Positions 25,130 through 33,189 of a stretch of DNA of 46,388 nucleotides are shown here, piece after piece. Origin of the DNA: DATARH01 sp035534855 (lineage in GTDB: Bacteria; Pseudomonadota; Alphaproteobacteria; ATCC43930; CGMCC-115725). The notes beneath the pieces are model-generated. The model was not told where the DNA came from and searched no databases. It worked only from the letters and a program-made list of their open reading frames with translations. The stretch lies in NCBI GenBank assembly GCA_035534855.1, contig DATLRD010000003.1, positions 1 through 46,388 of the forward strand, written 5' to 3'. Each line of letters begins with the position of its first letter. Position 1 is the first letter of the stretch. A program made the translations under genes and the position numbers.

Positions 25130-27394
25130 ATGCCCGAACTTGCCGCCGCCCTCTACAGCGATGCCGTCGCGCCCTATCTCGCCGGCCTTAACGACGCCCA
25201 GCGCCGCGCGGTCGAGGCCGTCGACGGCCCGGTGCTTGTGCTGGCCGGCGCCGGCACCGGCAAGACCCGGGTGCTGACGACGCGGCTCGCCCACATTCTG
25301 GCGAGCGGCCGCGCCCATCCCGGCGAGGTCCTGGCCGTCACCTTCACCAACAAGGCGGCGCGCGAGATGCGCTACCGGCTGGAGGCGATGATCGGCCGCG
25401 CCGCCGACGGGGTGTGGCTCGGCACGTTCCACGCACTGGCAGCCCGCATCCTGCGGCGCCATGCCGAGCTGGTCGGGCTTAATTCCAGCTTTACGATTCT
25501 CGACACCGACGACCAACTCCGGCTCGTCAAGCAGATCATCGTCGCCGCCAATATCGACGAGCGGCGCTGGCCGGCGCGGGTGCTGTTGGCGATCATCGAA
25601 CGCTGGAAGGATCGCGGCCTCGGCCCCGACAAGGTGCCGGCCGGCGATGCCGGCGATTTCGCCGACGGCCGTGCGGTCGAGCTGTACCGCCAGTACCAGG
25701 AGCGTCTGCGCACGGTTAACGCGACTGATTTCGGCGACCTGCTGCTGCACAATCTGACGTTGTTCACGACCGAGCCGGAAATCCTCGACCGCTATCAGCA
25801 CCGTTTCCGCTATCTGCTGGTCGACGAATACCAGGACACCAACGTCGCGCAGTATCTGTGGCTGCGCCTGCTGGCGCAGGGCCGCCGCAATCTGTGCTGC
25901 GTCGGCGACGACGACCAGTCGATCTACAGCTGGCGCGGCGCGCAGATCGAAAACATCCTCAAATTCGAGAGCGATTTTCCCGGCGCGCTGATCGTGCGGC
26001 TGGAGGAGAACTATCGCTCGACGCCCGACATCCTTGGCGCCGCCGCCGGAATCATCGCCAACAATCGCGGCCGGCTCGGCAAGACGTTGTGGACCCGCGC
26101 CGATGCCGCCGACAGCGAGAAGGTCGTGGTTCGCGGCGTGTGGGACGCCGAGCAGGAGGCGCGCTGGGTCGGCGACGAGATCGAGGCATTGCAGCGCAAG
26201 GGCCACGCGCTCAGGGAAATTGCGATCCTGGTGCGCGCCGGGTTTCAGACCCGCGAGTTTGAGGAGCGATTCATCGCACTGGCGCTGCCGTACCGGGTGA
26301 TCGGCGGCCCGCGGTTTTACGAGCGCCAGGAAATCCGCGACGCGCTGGCCTATTTGCGGCTGGTCCAACAGCCGGCCGATGACCTCGCCTTCGAGCGCAT
26401 CATCAACACCCCGCGGCGCGGCATCGGCAGCGCCAGCCTGCAGCAATTGCACGCGGTCGCGCGCGCCGCCGGGGTGCCGCTGGTCGATGCGGCGCGCGAT
26501 CTGATCGTGACCGACCAGCTGTCGCGCGCGGCGCGCAATGCGCTCGCTAATTTCCTGCAGATGTTCGACCGCTGGCGCGCCGAAGCCGCGCATGTCGGGC
26601 ACACCGACCTGGTGCAGACCGTGCTCGACGAGTCGGGCTATACCGGGATGCTCCAGGCCGACACCGCGCCCGACGCGCCGGGCCGGCTCGAAAACCTCAA
26701 GGAACTGGTCGTCGCAATGGCCGAGTTCGAAAACCTTACCGGGTTTCTCGAACACATAAGCCTGGTGATGGACAACGCCGCCGATCTCGGCGGTGATGTA
26801 GTCAGTCTGATGACGCTGCACAGCGCCAAGGGGTTGGAATTCGACACGGTGTTTCTGCCGGGGTGGGAAGAGGGGTTGTTTCCGAGCCAGCGCTCGGTCG
26901 ATGAGCACGGGCTCAATGGACTCGAAGAGGAGCGCCGGCTGGCCTATGTCGGACTGACCCGGGCACGCCGCCGCGCCTATGTCTCGTTCGCGGCCAATCG
27001 GCGTATCCACGGCCAGTGGCAAAGCTCGGCGCGCGCCCGGTTTGTCGACGAATTGCCGGCGACGCATGTCGAGATGGTGACCGAGCCGGGCCTTGGCGGC
27101 ACGACCAGTTGGGCGGCGTCCTCGCCGTGGGGCACAAACTGGAATACCGGCAGCGGGGGCGACACCCGGCTGCTCCGCACGCCGCCGCGGCCGCCGGTGC
27201 TGGTCGAACGCACGCGGGCGCCGCTGCGCGGCCAGGAGGTGCCAAAGATCGGTGGGTTTGCGGTCGGTGACCGGGTGTTTCACCAGAAATTCGGCTATGG
27301 CGTGATCCGTATCGTCGAAGACAACAAGCTGTCGATCGATTTCGAGCACGCCGGCGACAAGAAGGTGATGGACGCCTTTGTCGAGCGGGCATGA
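25130..27394 (+). CDS. uvrD: UvrD/PcrA-type ATP-dependent DNA helicase
   Basis: A 754-residue superfamily 1A 3'-5' helicase for nucleotide-excision and mismatch repair. Motif order is complete: Q-motif LNDAQRRAV, Walker A AGAGTGKT (39-46), motif Ib TFHALA, Walker B LLVDEYQDT, motif III VGDDDQSIYSWRGA, motif IV RLEENYRS, motif V LMTLHSAKGLEF and motif VI YVGLTRAR. The C-terminal Tudor-like RNA-polymerase-binding part (VFHQKFGYGVIRIVEDNKLS) is present. Translation is set at ATG 25130; a TTG at 25112 would add six residues. No clear ribosome site precedes it, and TATATGAT at 25116-25123 could be a -10 box giving a nearly leaderless transcript. Confidence 0.95.
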   Translation: MPELAAALYSDAVAPYLAGLNDAQRRAVEAVDGPVLVLAGAGTGKTRVLTTRLAHILASGRAHPGEVLAVTFTNKAAREMRYRLEAMIGRAADGVWLGTFHALAARILRRHAELVGLNSSFTILDTDDQLRLVKQIIVAANIDERRWPARVLLAIIERWKDRGLGPDKVPAGDAGDFADGRAVELYRQYQERLRTVNATDFGDLLLHNLTLFTTEPEILDRYQHRFRYLLVDEYQDTNVAQYLWLRLLAQGRRNLCCVGDDDQSIYSWRGAQIENILKFESDFPGALIVRLEENYRSTPDILGAAAGIIANNRGRLGKTLWTRADAADSEKVVVRGVWDAEQEARWVGDEIEALQRKGHALREIAILVRAGFQTREFEERFIALALPYRVIGGPRFYERQEIRDALAYLRLVQQPADDLAFERIINTPRRGIGSASLQQLHAVARAAGVPLVDAARDLIVTDQLSRAARNALANFLQMFDRWRAEAAHVGHTDLVQTVLDESGYTGMLQADTAPDAPGRLENLKELVVAMAEFENLTGFLEHISLVMDNAADLGGDVVSLMTLHSAKGLEFDTVFLPGWEEGLFPSQRSVDEHGLNGLEEERRLAYVGLTRARRRAYVSFAANRRIHGQWQSSARARFVDELPATHVEMVTEPGLGGTTSWAASSPWGTNWNTGSGGDTRLLRTPPRPPVLVERTRAPLRGQEVPKIGGFAVGDRVFHQKFGYGVIRIVEDNKLSIDFEHAGDKKVMDAFVERA

Positions 27395-27402
27395 CCGACG
27401 CC

Positions 27403-27487
27403 GTCATTGCGAAGCGCGACCCGGCGAAGCAATCTCGCCGCTCAAGGCTCCTTCGCAACGCGATTGGATCGCTGCGCTCGCAATGAC
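27403..27487. repeat. Dispersed palindromic repeat (GTCATTGCGA family)
   Basis: An 85-base element with perfect 10-base inverted ends, GTCATTGCGA (27403-27412) and TCGCAATGAC (27478-27487). The inner arms are related too (GCGAAGCAATC and the inverse of GATTGGATCGC). This is the well-known look of intergenic repeats scattered through many alphaproteobacterial genomes. It starts 8 bases after uvrD and ends 15 bases before prmA, filling the whole junction. Confidence 0.75.
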
Positions 27488-27502
27488 AGGCCCGACCTAT
27501 TG

Positions 27503-28420
27503 ATGGCTTCGCCAATCCGGCGCATTACCGCCGAAATCCACGGCGTGGCGGCCGCCGCCGCGGCGGCCGAACTGATCGAGGAGGGCGCGAGCGGGATCGC
27601 GCTGTTCGAGACCGACGAGGCCGCCGACACCTGGCGACTCGAGGCCTATGCGTCCGGCGGGCGGCTCGACGCGGCGCTGGAAATCCAGCTCAGGCTCGCC
27701 GTCGCGGCGGCGGGCGGGGAAATCCTTGCGCTGGTCGAAGAGGCCGTGGCCGAGCGCGACTGGCTGGCCGAGACCCGGCGCGCGTTCCCACCGCTGAGGA
27801 TCGGCCGGTTTCTCGTGCACGGTTCGCACTGGCAGCCGCCGGCGCGGACCGGCGCGATCGCAGTCGAGATCGACGCGGCGAGCGCGTTCGGCACCGGCGA
27901 GCACCAATCGACCGCGGGCTGCCTGCTGGCGCTCGACCGGATGGCGCGGCGCCGGCGCTTTGCCCGCCCGCTCGACATCGGCACCGGCAGCGGCATCCTG
28001 GCGATCGCCGCGGCCAAACGGCTGCACCGGCGGGTGCGGGCCAGCGACATCGACGCCGGGTCGGTGCGTGTGGCGCGGCACCACATTCGCCGCAACGGCG
28101 TCGCCGCACTGGTGCGCGCGGAGTGCACACCGGGGTTTCGCGGTCGCGCGCTGAAGGGCCGGCATTACGATCTGATCTTCGCCAACATCCTGGCGCGGCC
28201 CTTAACGCAAATGGCGCGCGATCTCTCGCGCGCCATTGCCCCCGGTGGGGTTGCGGTGCTGTCGGGGCTGCTGCGTCGACAGGAGGCGTTTGTGCTGGCG
28301 GCCTATCGGCTCCGCCGGCTTCGCCTCGCCGGACGCATTACGATCGACGGCTGGTCGACGCTGGTTATGCGCGCCGGCCGGCCTTGTGATCGAGCCACGG
28401 CAGAAGATCCAGCGGGCTGA
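27503..28420 (+). CDS. prmA: Ribosomal protein L11 methyltransferase
   Basis: A 305-residue SAM-dependent enzyme that methylates ribosomal protein L11. The N-terminal substrate-recognition part is followed by the PrmA signature FGTGEHQST (129-137), SAM motif I LDIGTGSGILAIAA (about 157-170), and the active-site NIL motif in YDLIFANILARPLTQMARDL. The last about 15 residues (AGRPCDRATAEDPAG) go beyond the usual end and lie in a 56-base tail-to-tail overlap with the DUF1127 gene. The ATG at 27503 gives the normal N-terminus. A good ribosome site is lacking because the upstream sequence is the palindromic repeat. Confidence 0.9.
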   Translation: MASPIRRITAEIHGVAAAAAAAELIEEGASGIALFETDEAADTWRLEAYASGGRLDAALEIQLRLAVAAAGGEILALVEEAVAERDWLAETRRAFPPLRIGRFLVHGSHWQPPARTGAIAVEIDAASAFGTGEHQSTAGCLLALDRMARRRRFARPLDIGTGSGILAIAAAKRLHRRVRASDIDAGSVRVARHHIRRNGVAALVRAECTPGFRGRALKGRHYDLIFANILARPLTQMARDLSRAIAPGGVAVLSGLLRRQEAFVLAAYRLRRLRLAGRITIDGWSTLVMRAGRPCDRATAEDPAG

Positions 28421-28634
28421 CCGGCCGGGGCCCGATCGCGGCGGCTTCGGCCTTTTTGGCCTTGCGGCGGCTGCAGTCCGCGCCCTCGACGATTGCCGGG
28501 ATCTGTGAACGGTGGATCCCGATATCGGCCAGCGCGCGGTCGTCGAGCGCGGTCAATTCAGTATAGGCGCGCCGGCGGGCGTGGCGAGCAGCAAGGGCTT
28601 CACGCGCGGCGGCAAACAGGCTGATCAGCGACAT
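28365..28634 (-). CDS. DUF1127 domain protein
   Basis: An 89-residue small basic protein. The DUF1127 core is clear: YTELTALDDRALADIGIHRS followed by QIPAIVEG. The start at 28634 has an excellent AGGAGG site. Members are small, arginine-rich and abundant in alphaproteobacteria; in some species they influence RNA turnover and phosphate or carbon responses, but the job of this one is unknown. Its last 56 bases overlap the 3' end of prmA on the opposite strand. The upstream region holds several TTGTG-type repeated sites, suggesting tight control. Confidence 0.85.
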   Translation of the reverse strand: MSLISLFAAAREALAARHARRRAYTELTALDDRALADIGIHRSQIPAIVEGADCSRRKAKKAEAAAIGPRPVSPLDLLPWLDHKAGRRA

Positions 28635-28653
28635 CGTCGCCTCCTGAGCATTA

Positions 28654-28769
28654 TTGTGCATCGCACAAATGGGCAAAGAAGCAGAATTTCCCATGCGAAA
28701 TTGTGCATTGCAGCCATGCATAAGGTCAGTCTCACTGACAGAATTTGGCAAAATTGTGTTGCGCCGCAA
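28654..28769. promoter_or_regulatory. Repeated TTGTG/TTGCG sites between DUF1127 and pepP genes
   Basis: The 227-base divergent spacer (28635-28861) holds a perfect inverted repeat TTGTGC-ATC-GCACAA (28654-28668), a related TTGTGCATTGCA (28701-28712) and a perfect palindrome TTGCGCCGCAA (28759-28769). The segments CAGAATTT...AAATTGTG recur at about 28682 and 28739 as imperfect direct repeats. This looks like a multi-site operator for one or both divergent genes. The binding factor is unknown. Confidence 0.45.
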
Positions 28770-28861
28770 ACACGCCCCAACGGGGGTGCGTCCGCTTCCG
28801 GAATGCGGGTAGAGTGTCGCTGTGCCGCATTGTCGGCCGGGGGTCGGATTGAGGACAAGAA

Positions 28862-30895
28862 ATGAAGGCGACGCGCGAACACCTAGCCCGGCTGTTGAAG
28901 GAGGCGGGCTCGGCCTACGACCCTGACGGCGTCGCGGGGCTGATCGCCGGGGTACTGGCAGCGCCGGAGGAAATCGGCACGAGTTGGCACCGGCTGGTCG
29001 CCGACCCCGTGCCGGCCGAGCTTGCCGCGGCGCTCGAAGCGTTGCGCCGGCAGCTCGCCGCTGGGCATCGCGACGGGCTCGGCCCGGACGATTTCGCCCG
29101 GCTGCCGCGGGAAGCGCGTCTTGCCGCGCTACGCAAGGAGCTGGCGCGGCGCGGCCTTTCCGGGTTCATCGTACCGCGCGCCGACGAATACCAGGGCGAG
29201 TACGTGCCGCTGCGCGGCCAGCGCCTCGCTTGGCTGACCGGGTTCACCGGCTCGGCCGGTGCCGCGGTCGTGCTGGCAAAGCGCGCCGCAATGTTTGTCG
29301 ATGGGCGCTACACGTTGCAGGCCGCGGCACAGGTCGATGGCAAATTGTTCGAAATCCGCCATCTCGTCGAAGACCCGCCGACGCGCTGGCTGGCCGGCGC
29401 GCTCGGCAAGGGCGAGATCGTCGGCTACGACCCGTGGCTGCACACGCCGGTCGAGGTCGAGCGGGTGCGTGAGGCGGCGGCGCGCGCCGGCGGCGAATTG
29501 CGCGCGGTCGACGGCAATCCGCTCGACCATGTGTGGCAGAACCAGCCGGCGCCGCCGCTGGCGCCGGTGACGCCGCAGGAGCTACGCTTCGCCGGCGAGA
29601 GCAGTGAAGCCAAGCGCACCCGGCTGGCGCAGGCCCTGGCCTCCAACGGCATCGCGGCTTCGGTGCTGACGATGCCGGAATCGATTGCCTGGCTGCTCAA
29701 TATCCGCGGCGGCGACGTGCCGCACACGCCGCTGCCGTTGTCTTACGCGATCCTGAGCGGCGATGCGTCGGTCACGCTGTTCGTCGATCGCCGCAAGCTC
29801 GCGCCGGGGCTCGACGCGCACCTTGGCAACGCCGTGGCGATCGAGCCGCCGGAGCGATTGGGCCCGACGCTTGATGCGCTGGCGGCGGCGGACGGCAAGA
29901 TCCAGGCCGACCCGGCGACCGCGGCGTCGTGGGTGTTCGACCGGCTCGGCGCCGGCGGCGCGCCGATCCATCGCGACGCCGACCCGTGCCTCTTGCCGAA
30001 AGCGTGCAAGAACCCGGTCGAGCTCGACGGCACCCGCGCCGCGCACCGCCGCGACGGCGCCGCGGTGACGCGGTTTCTTGCCTGGCTGGCGCGCGAGGCG
30101 CCCAACGGCGAACTGTGCGAGATCGCCGCCAGCGACCGGCTCGAAGCCCTGCGCCGCGCCGGCAAGCATTTTCGCGACCTCAGCTTTCCGACGATTTCCG
30201 GGGCCGGCTCGAACGGTGCGATCGTGCACTACCGCGCCAGCCCAGAGACCGAAAAGCGGCTCGAACCCGGCACGCTCTATCTGCTCGATTCGGGCGCGCA
30301 ATACCTCGATGGCACGACCGACATCACCCGCACGATCGCAATCGGCACGCCGACGCCGGAAATGCGCGACCGCTTCACCCGCGTGCTCAAGGGCCATATC
30401 GCGCTGGCGACGGCGCGGTTCCCGAAGGGCACGACGGGCGCCCAGCTCGACGCGCTGGCCCGCCGTGCGTTGTGGCAGGAAGGGCTTGATTACGATCACG
30501 GCACCGGTCACGGCGTCGGCAGCTATCTTTCGGTGCATGAAGGGCCGCAGCGCATCTCAAAGGCGCCGAACGCGCAGCCGCTGCTGCCCGGGATGATCGT
30601 GTCGGACGAGCCGGGGTACTACAAAACCGGCGAATACGGCATACGCATCGAAAACCTGATTGTTGTGCAAAAGTGGGCGCATCCCGCCCAAACTGGCGAC
30701 GCGCGCGAGATGCTGTGCTTTGAGACGCTGACCCTGGCGCCGATCGACCGCGCGCTGGTCGATACTGCGCTGCTCGACCGCAACGAACGCGATTGGCTCA
30801 ACCAATATCATGCTCGCGTCTGCGCCGAGCTTACGCCGCTGGTCGATCCGCAGACCGCCGCCTGGCTCGATGCGGCGACCGCGCCGATTGAATGA
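28862..30895 (+). CDS. Xaa-Pro aminopeptidase (aminopeptidase P, M24B) with N-terminal extension
   Basis: A 677-residue cytosolic metallopeptidase that releases N-terminal residues preceding proline. The catalytic pita-bread domain has all five metal ligands: Asp476 (LLDSGAQ), Asp487 (GTTDITRT), His550 (GTGHGVG), Glu583 (SDEPGYY) and Glu597 (IRIENL). Two creatinase-like N-terminal domains precede it, starting near residue 85 (RLAALRKELARRGLSGFIVP). Residues 1-84 are extra compared with the usual start and look like genuine coding sequence (helical, GC-ending codons). It is divergent from the DUF1127 gene. Confidence 0.92.
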   Translation: MKATREHLARLLKEAGSAYDPDGVAGLIAGVLAAPEEIGTSWHRLVADPVPAELAAALEALRRQLAAGHRDGLGPDDFARLPREARLAALRKELARRGLSGFIVPRADEYQGEYVPLRGQRLAWLTGFTGSAGAAVVLAKRAAMFVDGRYTLQAAAQVDGKLFEIRHLVEDPPTRWLAGALGKGEIVGYDPWLHTPVEVERVREAAARAGGELRAVDGNPLDHVWQNQPAPPLAPVTPQELRFAGESSEAKRTRLAQALASNGIAASVLTMPESIAWLLNIRGGDVPHTPLPLSYAILSGDASVTLFVDRRKLAPGLDAHLGNAVAIEPPERLGPTLDALAAADGKIQADPATAASWVFDRLGAGGAPIHRDADPCLLPKACKNPVELDGTRAAHRRDGAAVTRFLAWLAREAPNGELCEIAASDRLEALRRAGKHFRDLSFPTISGAGSNGAIVHYRASPETEKRLEPGTLYLLDSGAQYLDGTTDITRTIAIGTPTPEMRDRFTRVLKGHIALATARFPKGTTGAQLDALARRALWQEGLDYDHGTGHGVGSYLSVHEGPQRISKAPNAQPLLPGMIVSDEPGYYKTGEYGIRIENLIVVQKWAHPAQTGDAREMLCFETLTLAPIDRALVDTALLDRNERDWLNQYHARVCAELTPLVDPQTAAWLDAATAPIE

Positions 30896-30911
30896 ACGGA
30901 GGGAGAACCGC

Positions 30912-31661
30912 ATGCCCGTGCAGAGTTTCGCCGCCGGCGGCTACCGATTTCTGACGCACGCGTTCCAGTACTCGGGCGGGGTGGCGGCCGAGCCGGGGTT
31001 CATGATCGAGCGCGCGCGGCTGGCGCAACCGCTGCCGCTGCAGGCCGGGTTTGACGCGGTCGAGGCGCACCTCAAATCGCTCGGCCGGCCGTTCCAGGCG
31101 TTTTGCGCCTGCGAACTGCGCTCGCCAGCGCAGTTTACCGATGCCGGGTTCATCGCCTTCAATCGGGTCTACGTGCAGCGGCTGGAGCGGTGGGGCATCT
31201 TCCGCGACGACATCAACCCGGTGGCGCGCTCCAATGTCTGCCCCGAGATTGCGGCGCCCGCCGAGCCGTCGCTTTACGCCTTCTGCTACACGCTGCCGAC
31301 CGGCGCGCCGGGGCCGGGCGGGTTTGTCGCCGCCGGCAGCGGCGAGGCGCGTGGCGAGGGCGGCCCTTATGCCGAGCGCATCGTCCGGTTCGGCGACCAG
31401 TCGCCGGCCGGCATGCACGACAAGGTGCGGCTTGTCGTCGACGTGATGGGCGAGCGGATGGCGCCGCTCGGTTTCGGCTGGGGCGATGTGACCGCGACCC
31501 AGATCTACACCGTGTTCGACGTCCATCCGGCGATGGCAGGCGAGATCGTCGGGCGCGGCGGCGCGGCGGCCGGGGTCACCTGGCATTATTGCCGGCCGCC
31601 GGTGCAGGGCCTCGATTTCGAGATGGACGTGCGCGGCGTGGCGCGGGAGATCGTGATTTAG
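30912..31661 (+). CDS. RidA/YjgF-like protein, possible aminomuconate-type deaminase
   Basis: A 249-residue cytosolic protein I recognise as a conserved alphaproteobacterial family related to RidA/YjgF, some members of which are labelled 2-amino-5-chloromuconate deaminase (CnbZ-like). Characteristic stretches are YRFLTHAFQYSGGVAAEPGF, FQAFCACELRSPAQFTDAGF, INPVARSNVCPEIAAP, and the C-terminal VTWHYCRPPVQGLDFEMDVR. The GGAGGGAG site before the ATG at 30912 fixes the start. It begins 16 bases after the aminopeptidase stop. Its location next to ring-cleaving dioxygenases would suit a deaminase acting on a nitrogen-containing ring-cleavage product, which is inference. Confidence 0.6.
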   Translation: MPVQSFAAGGYRFLTHAFQYSGGVAAEPGFMIERARLAQPLPLQAGFDAVEAHLKSLGRPFQAFCACELRSPAQFTDAGFIAFNRVYVQRLERWGIFRDDINPVARSNVCPEIAAPAEPSLYAFCYTLPTGAPGPGGFVAAGSGEARGEGGPYAERIVRFGDQSPAGMHDKVRLVVDVMGERMAPLGFGWGDVTATQIYTVFDVHPAMAGEIVGRGGAAAGVTWHYCRPPVQGLDFEMDVRGVAREIVI

Positions 31662-31675
31662 CCGGCGGACTTACC

Positions 31676-31729
31676 CTAGCCCCTGGCTTTCCATTAGCCC
31701 CTGGCTTTCCATTAGCCCTTGGCTTCCCA
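31676..31729. repeat. Three 18-base tandem repeats over a stop codon
   Basis: Units at 31676-31693, 31694-31711 and 31712-31729 share the core TAGCCCCTGGCTTTCCA (two exact apart from the first base, one with two more changes). On the minus strand each unit reads Trp-(Glu/Lys)-Ala-(Lys/Arg)-Gly-stop in the frame of the GFA gene. The last five codons and the stop were therefore duplicated twice, leaving three in-frame stops. Confidence 0.85.
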
Positions 31730-32113
31730 TTCGGCGTGGCTGCGGGCAAACGCCTCTTCCCAGTTGCGGCCCTCGAACAGGCGCCGCGAAGCCATCGTCT
31801 TCGGGTCGTAATCGTCGAGGCAGCGCACGTTGACGCTGTAGTTTTCGGGGTCGGTGCGCGGGTGATAGAACGGGTGGATGCCGCAGTGGCGGCAAAAGGT
31901 GTGGCGCGCGGTGCCGGTATTGAACGTGTATGTCGTCAGGTCGTCGGCGCCGCTGAGGATTTCCAGCCGGTCGCGGGCGATGGGCAGGTGCAGGATGCCT
32001 TTTTTGGTGCAGATCGAGCAGTTGCATTCCCCGATCGGCATCGAGTCGAGATCGGCGTGGATGCGAAACCGGATTCGGCCGCAATGGCAGCCGCCCTCAT
32101 AGGTCTTGAGCAT
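31712..32113 (-). CDS. GFA (glutathione-dependent formaldehyde-activating) family protein
   Basis: A 133-residue zinc protein of the GFA/CENP-V fold. Cysteine motifs are complete: Cys9-x-Cys11 (CHCG), Cys30-x-Cys32-x2-Cys35 (CNCSIC) and Cys74-x2-Cys77 (CRHCG). The family was named for glutathione-formaldehyde condensation, but that activity is doubtful and most members have unknown substrates. The start at 32113 has a GGAGGG site; a GTG two codons upstream overlaps that site and is less likely. The C-terminal codons are triplicated in the adjoining tandem repeat. It is divergent from the TfdA-like gene at 32244. Confidence 0.88.
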   Translation of the reverse strand: MLKTYEGGCHCGRIRFRIHADLDSMPIGECNCSICTKKGILHLPIARDRLEILSGADDLTTYTFNTGTARHTFCRHCGIHPFYHPRTDPENYSVNVRCLDDYDPKTMASRRLFEGRNWEEAFARSHAEWEAKG

Positions 32114-32243
32114 GGACACCCTCCGCTGCGCCGCCCGCTTTCCGCGCCACGATGCGCCCGCCCGGCGCGGGCGGCAAACAAGACGTTCTCAGGCTCAGGT
32201 GAAGAAATCTCACAGTCGTGCCGCTCCCGCATAGGCCGATACC

Positions 32244-33107
32244 ATGACGCTCGCCTTTTCGCCGCTGCATCCCGTCTTCGCCGCCGTGGCCGAGGGCGTC
32301 GACCTGTCGCTTCCGCTCGATGCCGAAAGCGTGTGCGAGATCGAGGCGGCGATGAACCGTTATGCGGTGCTCGTTTTCCGCGACCAGCAGATCGATCAGG
32401 ACCAGCAACTCGCCTTTACCCGGAATTTCGGGCCGCTCGACCCCGGCCGTCATCTCGCGGTCCGGCAGCACCGCCGGGTGCGGCCGGAATTCGCCGACGT
32501 CTCAAACCTCGACGAGGAGGGCCGGGTCGCCGACCGCAGCCATCGCCGCATCCTGTCCAACATGGCGACCCGGCTGTGGCACACCGACAGCTCGTACAAG
32601 CAGCCGGCGGCTAAGTTTTCGCTGCTCTATTGCAGCGCGATCCCCGAATGGGGCGGCGAGACCGAATTCGCCGACATGCGCGCCGCCTATGACGCGCTGC
32701 CCGAACGGCTGCGCGAGGAGACCGAGGGTCGCGAGGCCGAGCACTATGTGCATCATTCGCGCGCGACGCTGGGTTTTGCGCCGAGCGTGGACGAGATCGC
32801 CGGCGCGATTCCGCCGGTCGCTTGGCCGCTGGTGCGTACCCATGCCGGCTCGGGCCGCAAGCTGCTCTATATCGGCGCGCACGCGACCCATGTCGTCGGC
32901 CTGTCGCTGCCCGAGGGGCGGGTGCTGCTGTCCGACCTGCTCGAGCACGCGACCCAGCGACGGTTCGTCTATGCGCATCCGTGGCGGCCGGGCGATCTGG
33001 TGATGTGGGACAACCGTGCGGTGCTGCACCGCGGCCGACGCTACGATCTGTCGCAGCGGCGCGACATGCGGCGCAGCACGGTCGAGGACGCTCCGTCGCC
33101 GGCGTGA
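32244..33107 (+). CDS. TauD/TfdA family dioxygenase (copy 1 of a related pair)
   Basis: A 287-residue Fe(II)/2-oxoglutarate dioxygenase. Ligands are His113-x-Asp115 (LWHTDSSY) and His262 (NRAVLHRGRRYD), with the 2-oxoglutarate arginine in RRDMRR (272-277). The LWHTDSS and VLHRGR wording is closer to TfdA (2,4-D dioxygenase) than to TauD, although aryloxyacetate use is not proven. It lies 82 bases before the LigB-type gene in the same direction, so the two may share a transcript. A clearly related gene lies at 35966-36868 on the other side of the oxygenase cassette. Confidence 0.87.
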   Translation: MTLAFSPLHPVFAAVAEGVDLSLPLDAESVCEIEAAMNRYAVLVFRDQQIDQDQQLAFTRNFGPLDPGRHLAVRQHRRVRPEFADVSNLDEEGRVADRSHRRILSNMATRLWHTDSSYKQPAAKFSLLYCSAIPEWGGETEFADMRAAYDALPERLREETEGREAEHYVHHSRATLGFAPSVDEIAGAIPPVAWPLVRTHAGSGRKLLYIGAHATHVVGLSLPEGRVLLSDLLEHATQRRFVYAHPWRPGDLVMWDNRAVLHRGRRYDLSQRRDMRRSTVEDAPSPA

Positions 33108-33189
33108 CGCGCGGCCGCGAGGCGGGACAAGCGCCTTCAATCCGGCCCGTGTTGCGGATATTCTCGCCGGCGCAACCGGGAGATCGGGA

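Noticed and set aside
25115..27349. 744-codon open frame antisense to uvrD
   Set aside because: The sense strand encodes all helicase motifs. The antisense frame is long only because stop codons are rare at this GC content.
31676..31729. Short direct repeats considered as a CRISPR array
   Set aside because: Units are contiguous with no spacers, only 18 bases long, and explained by duplication of the end of the GFA gene. No cas genes are present.
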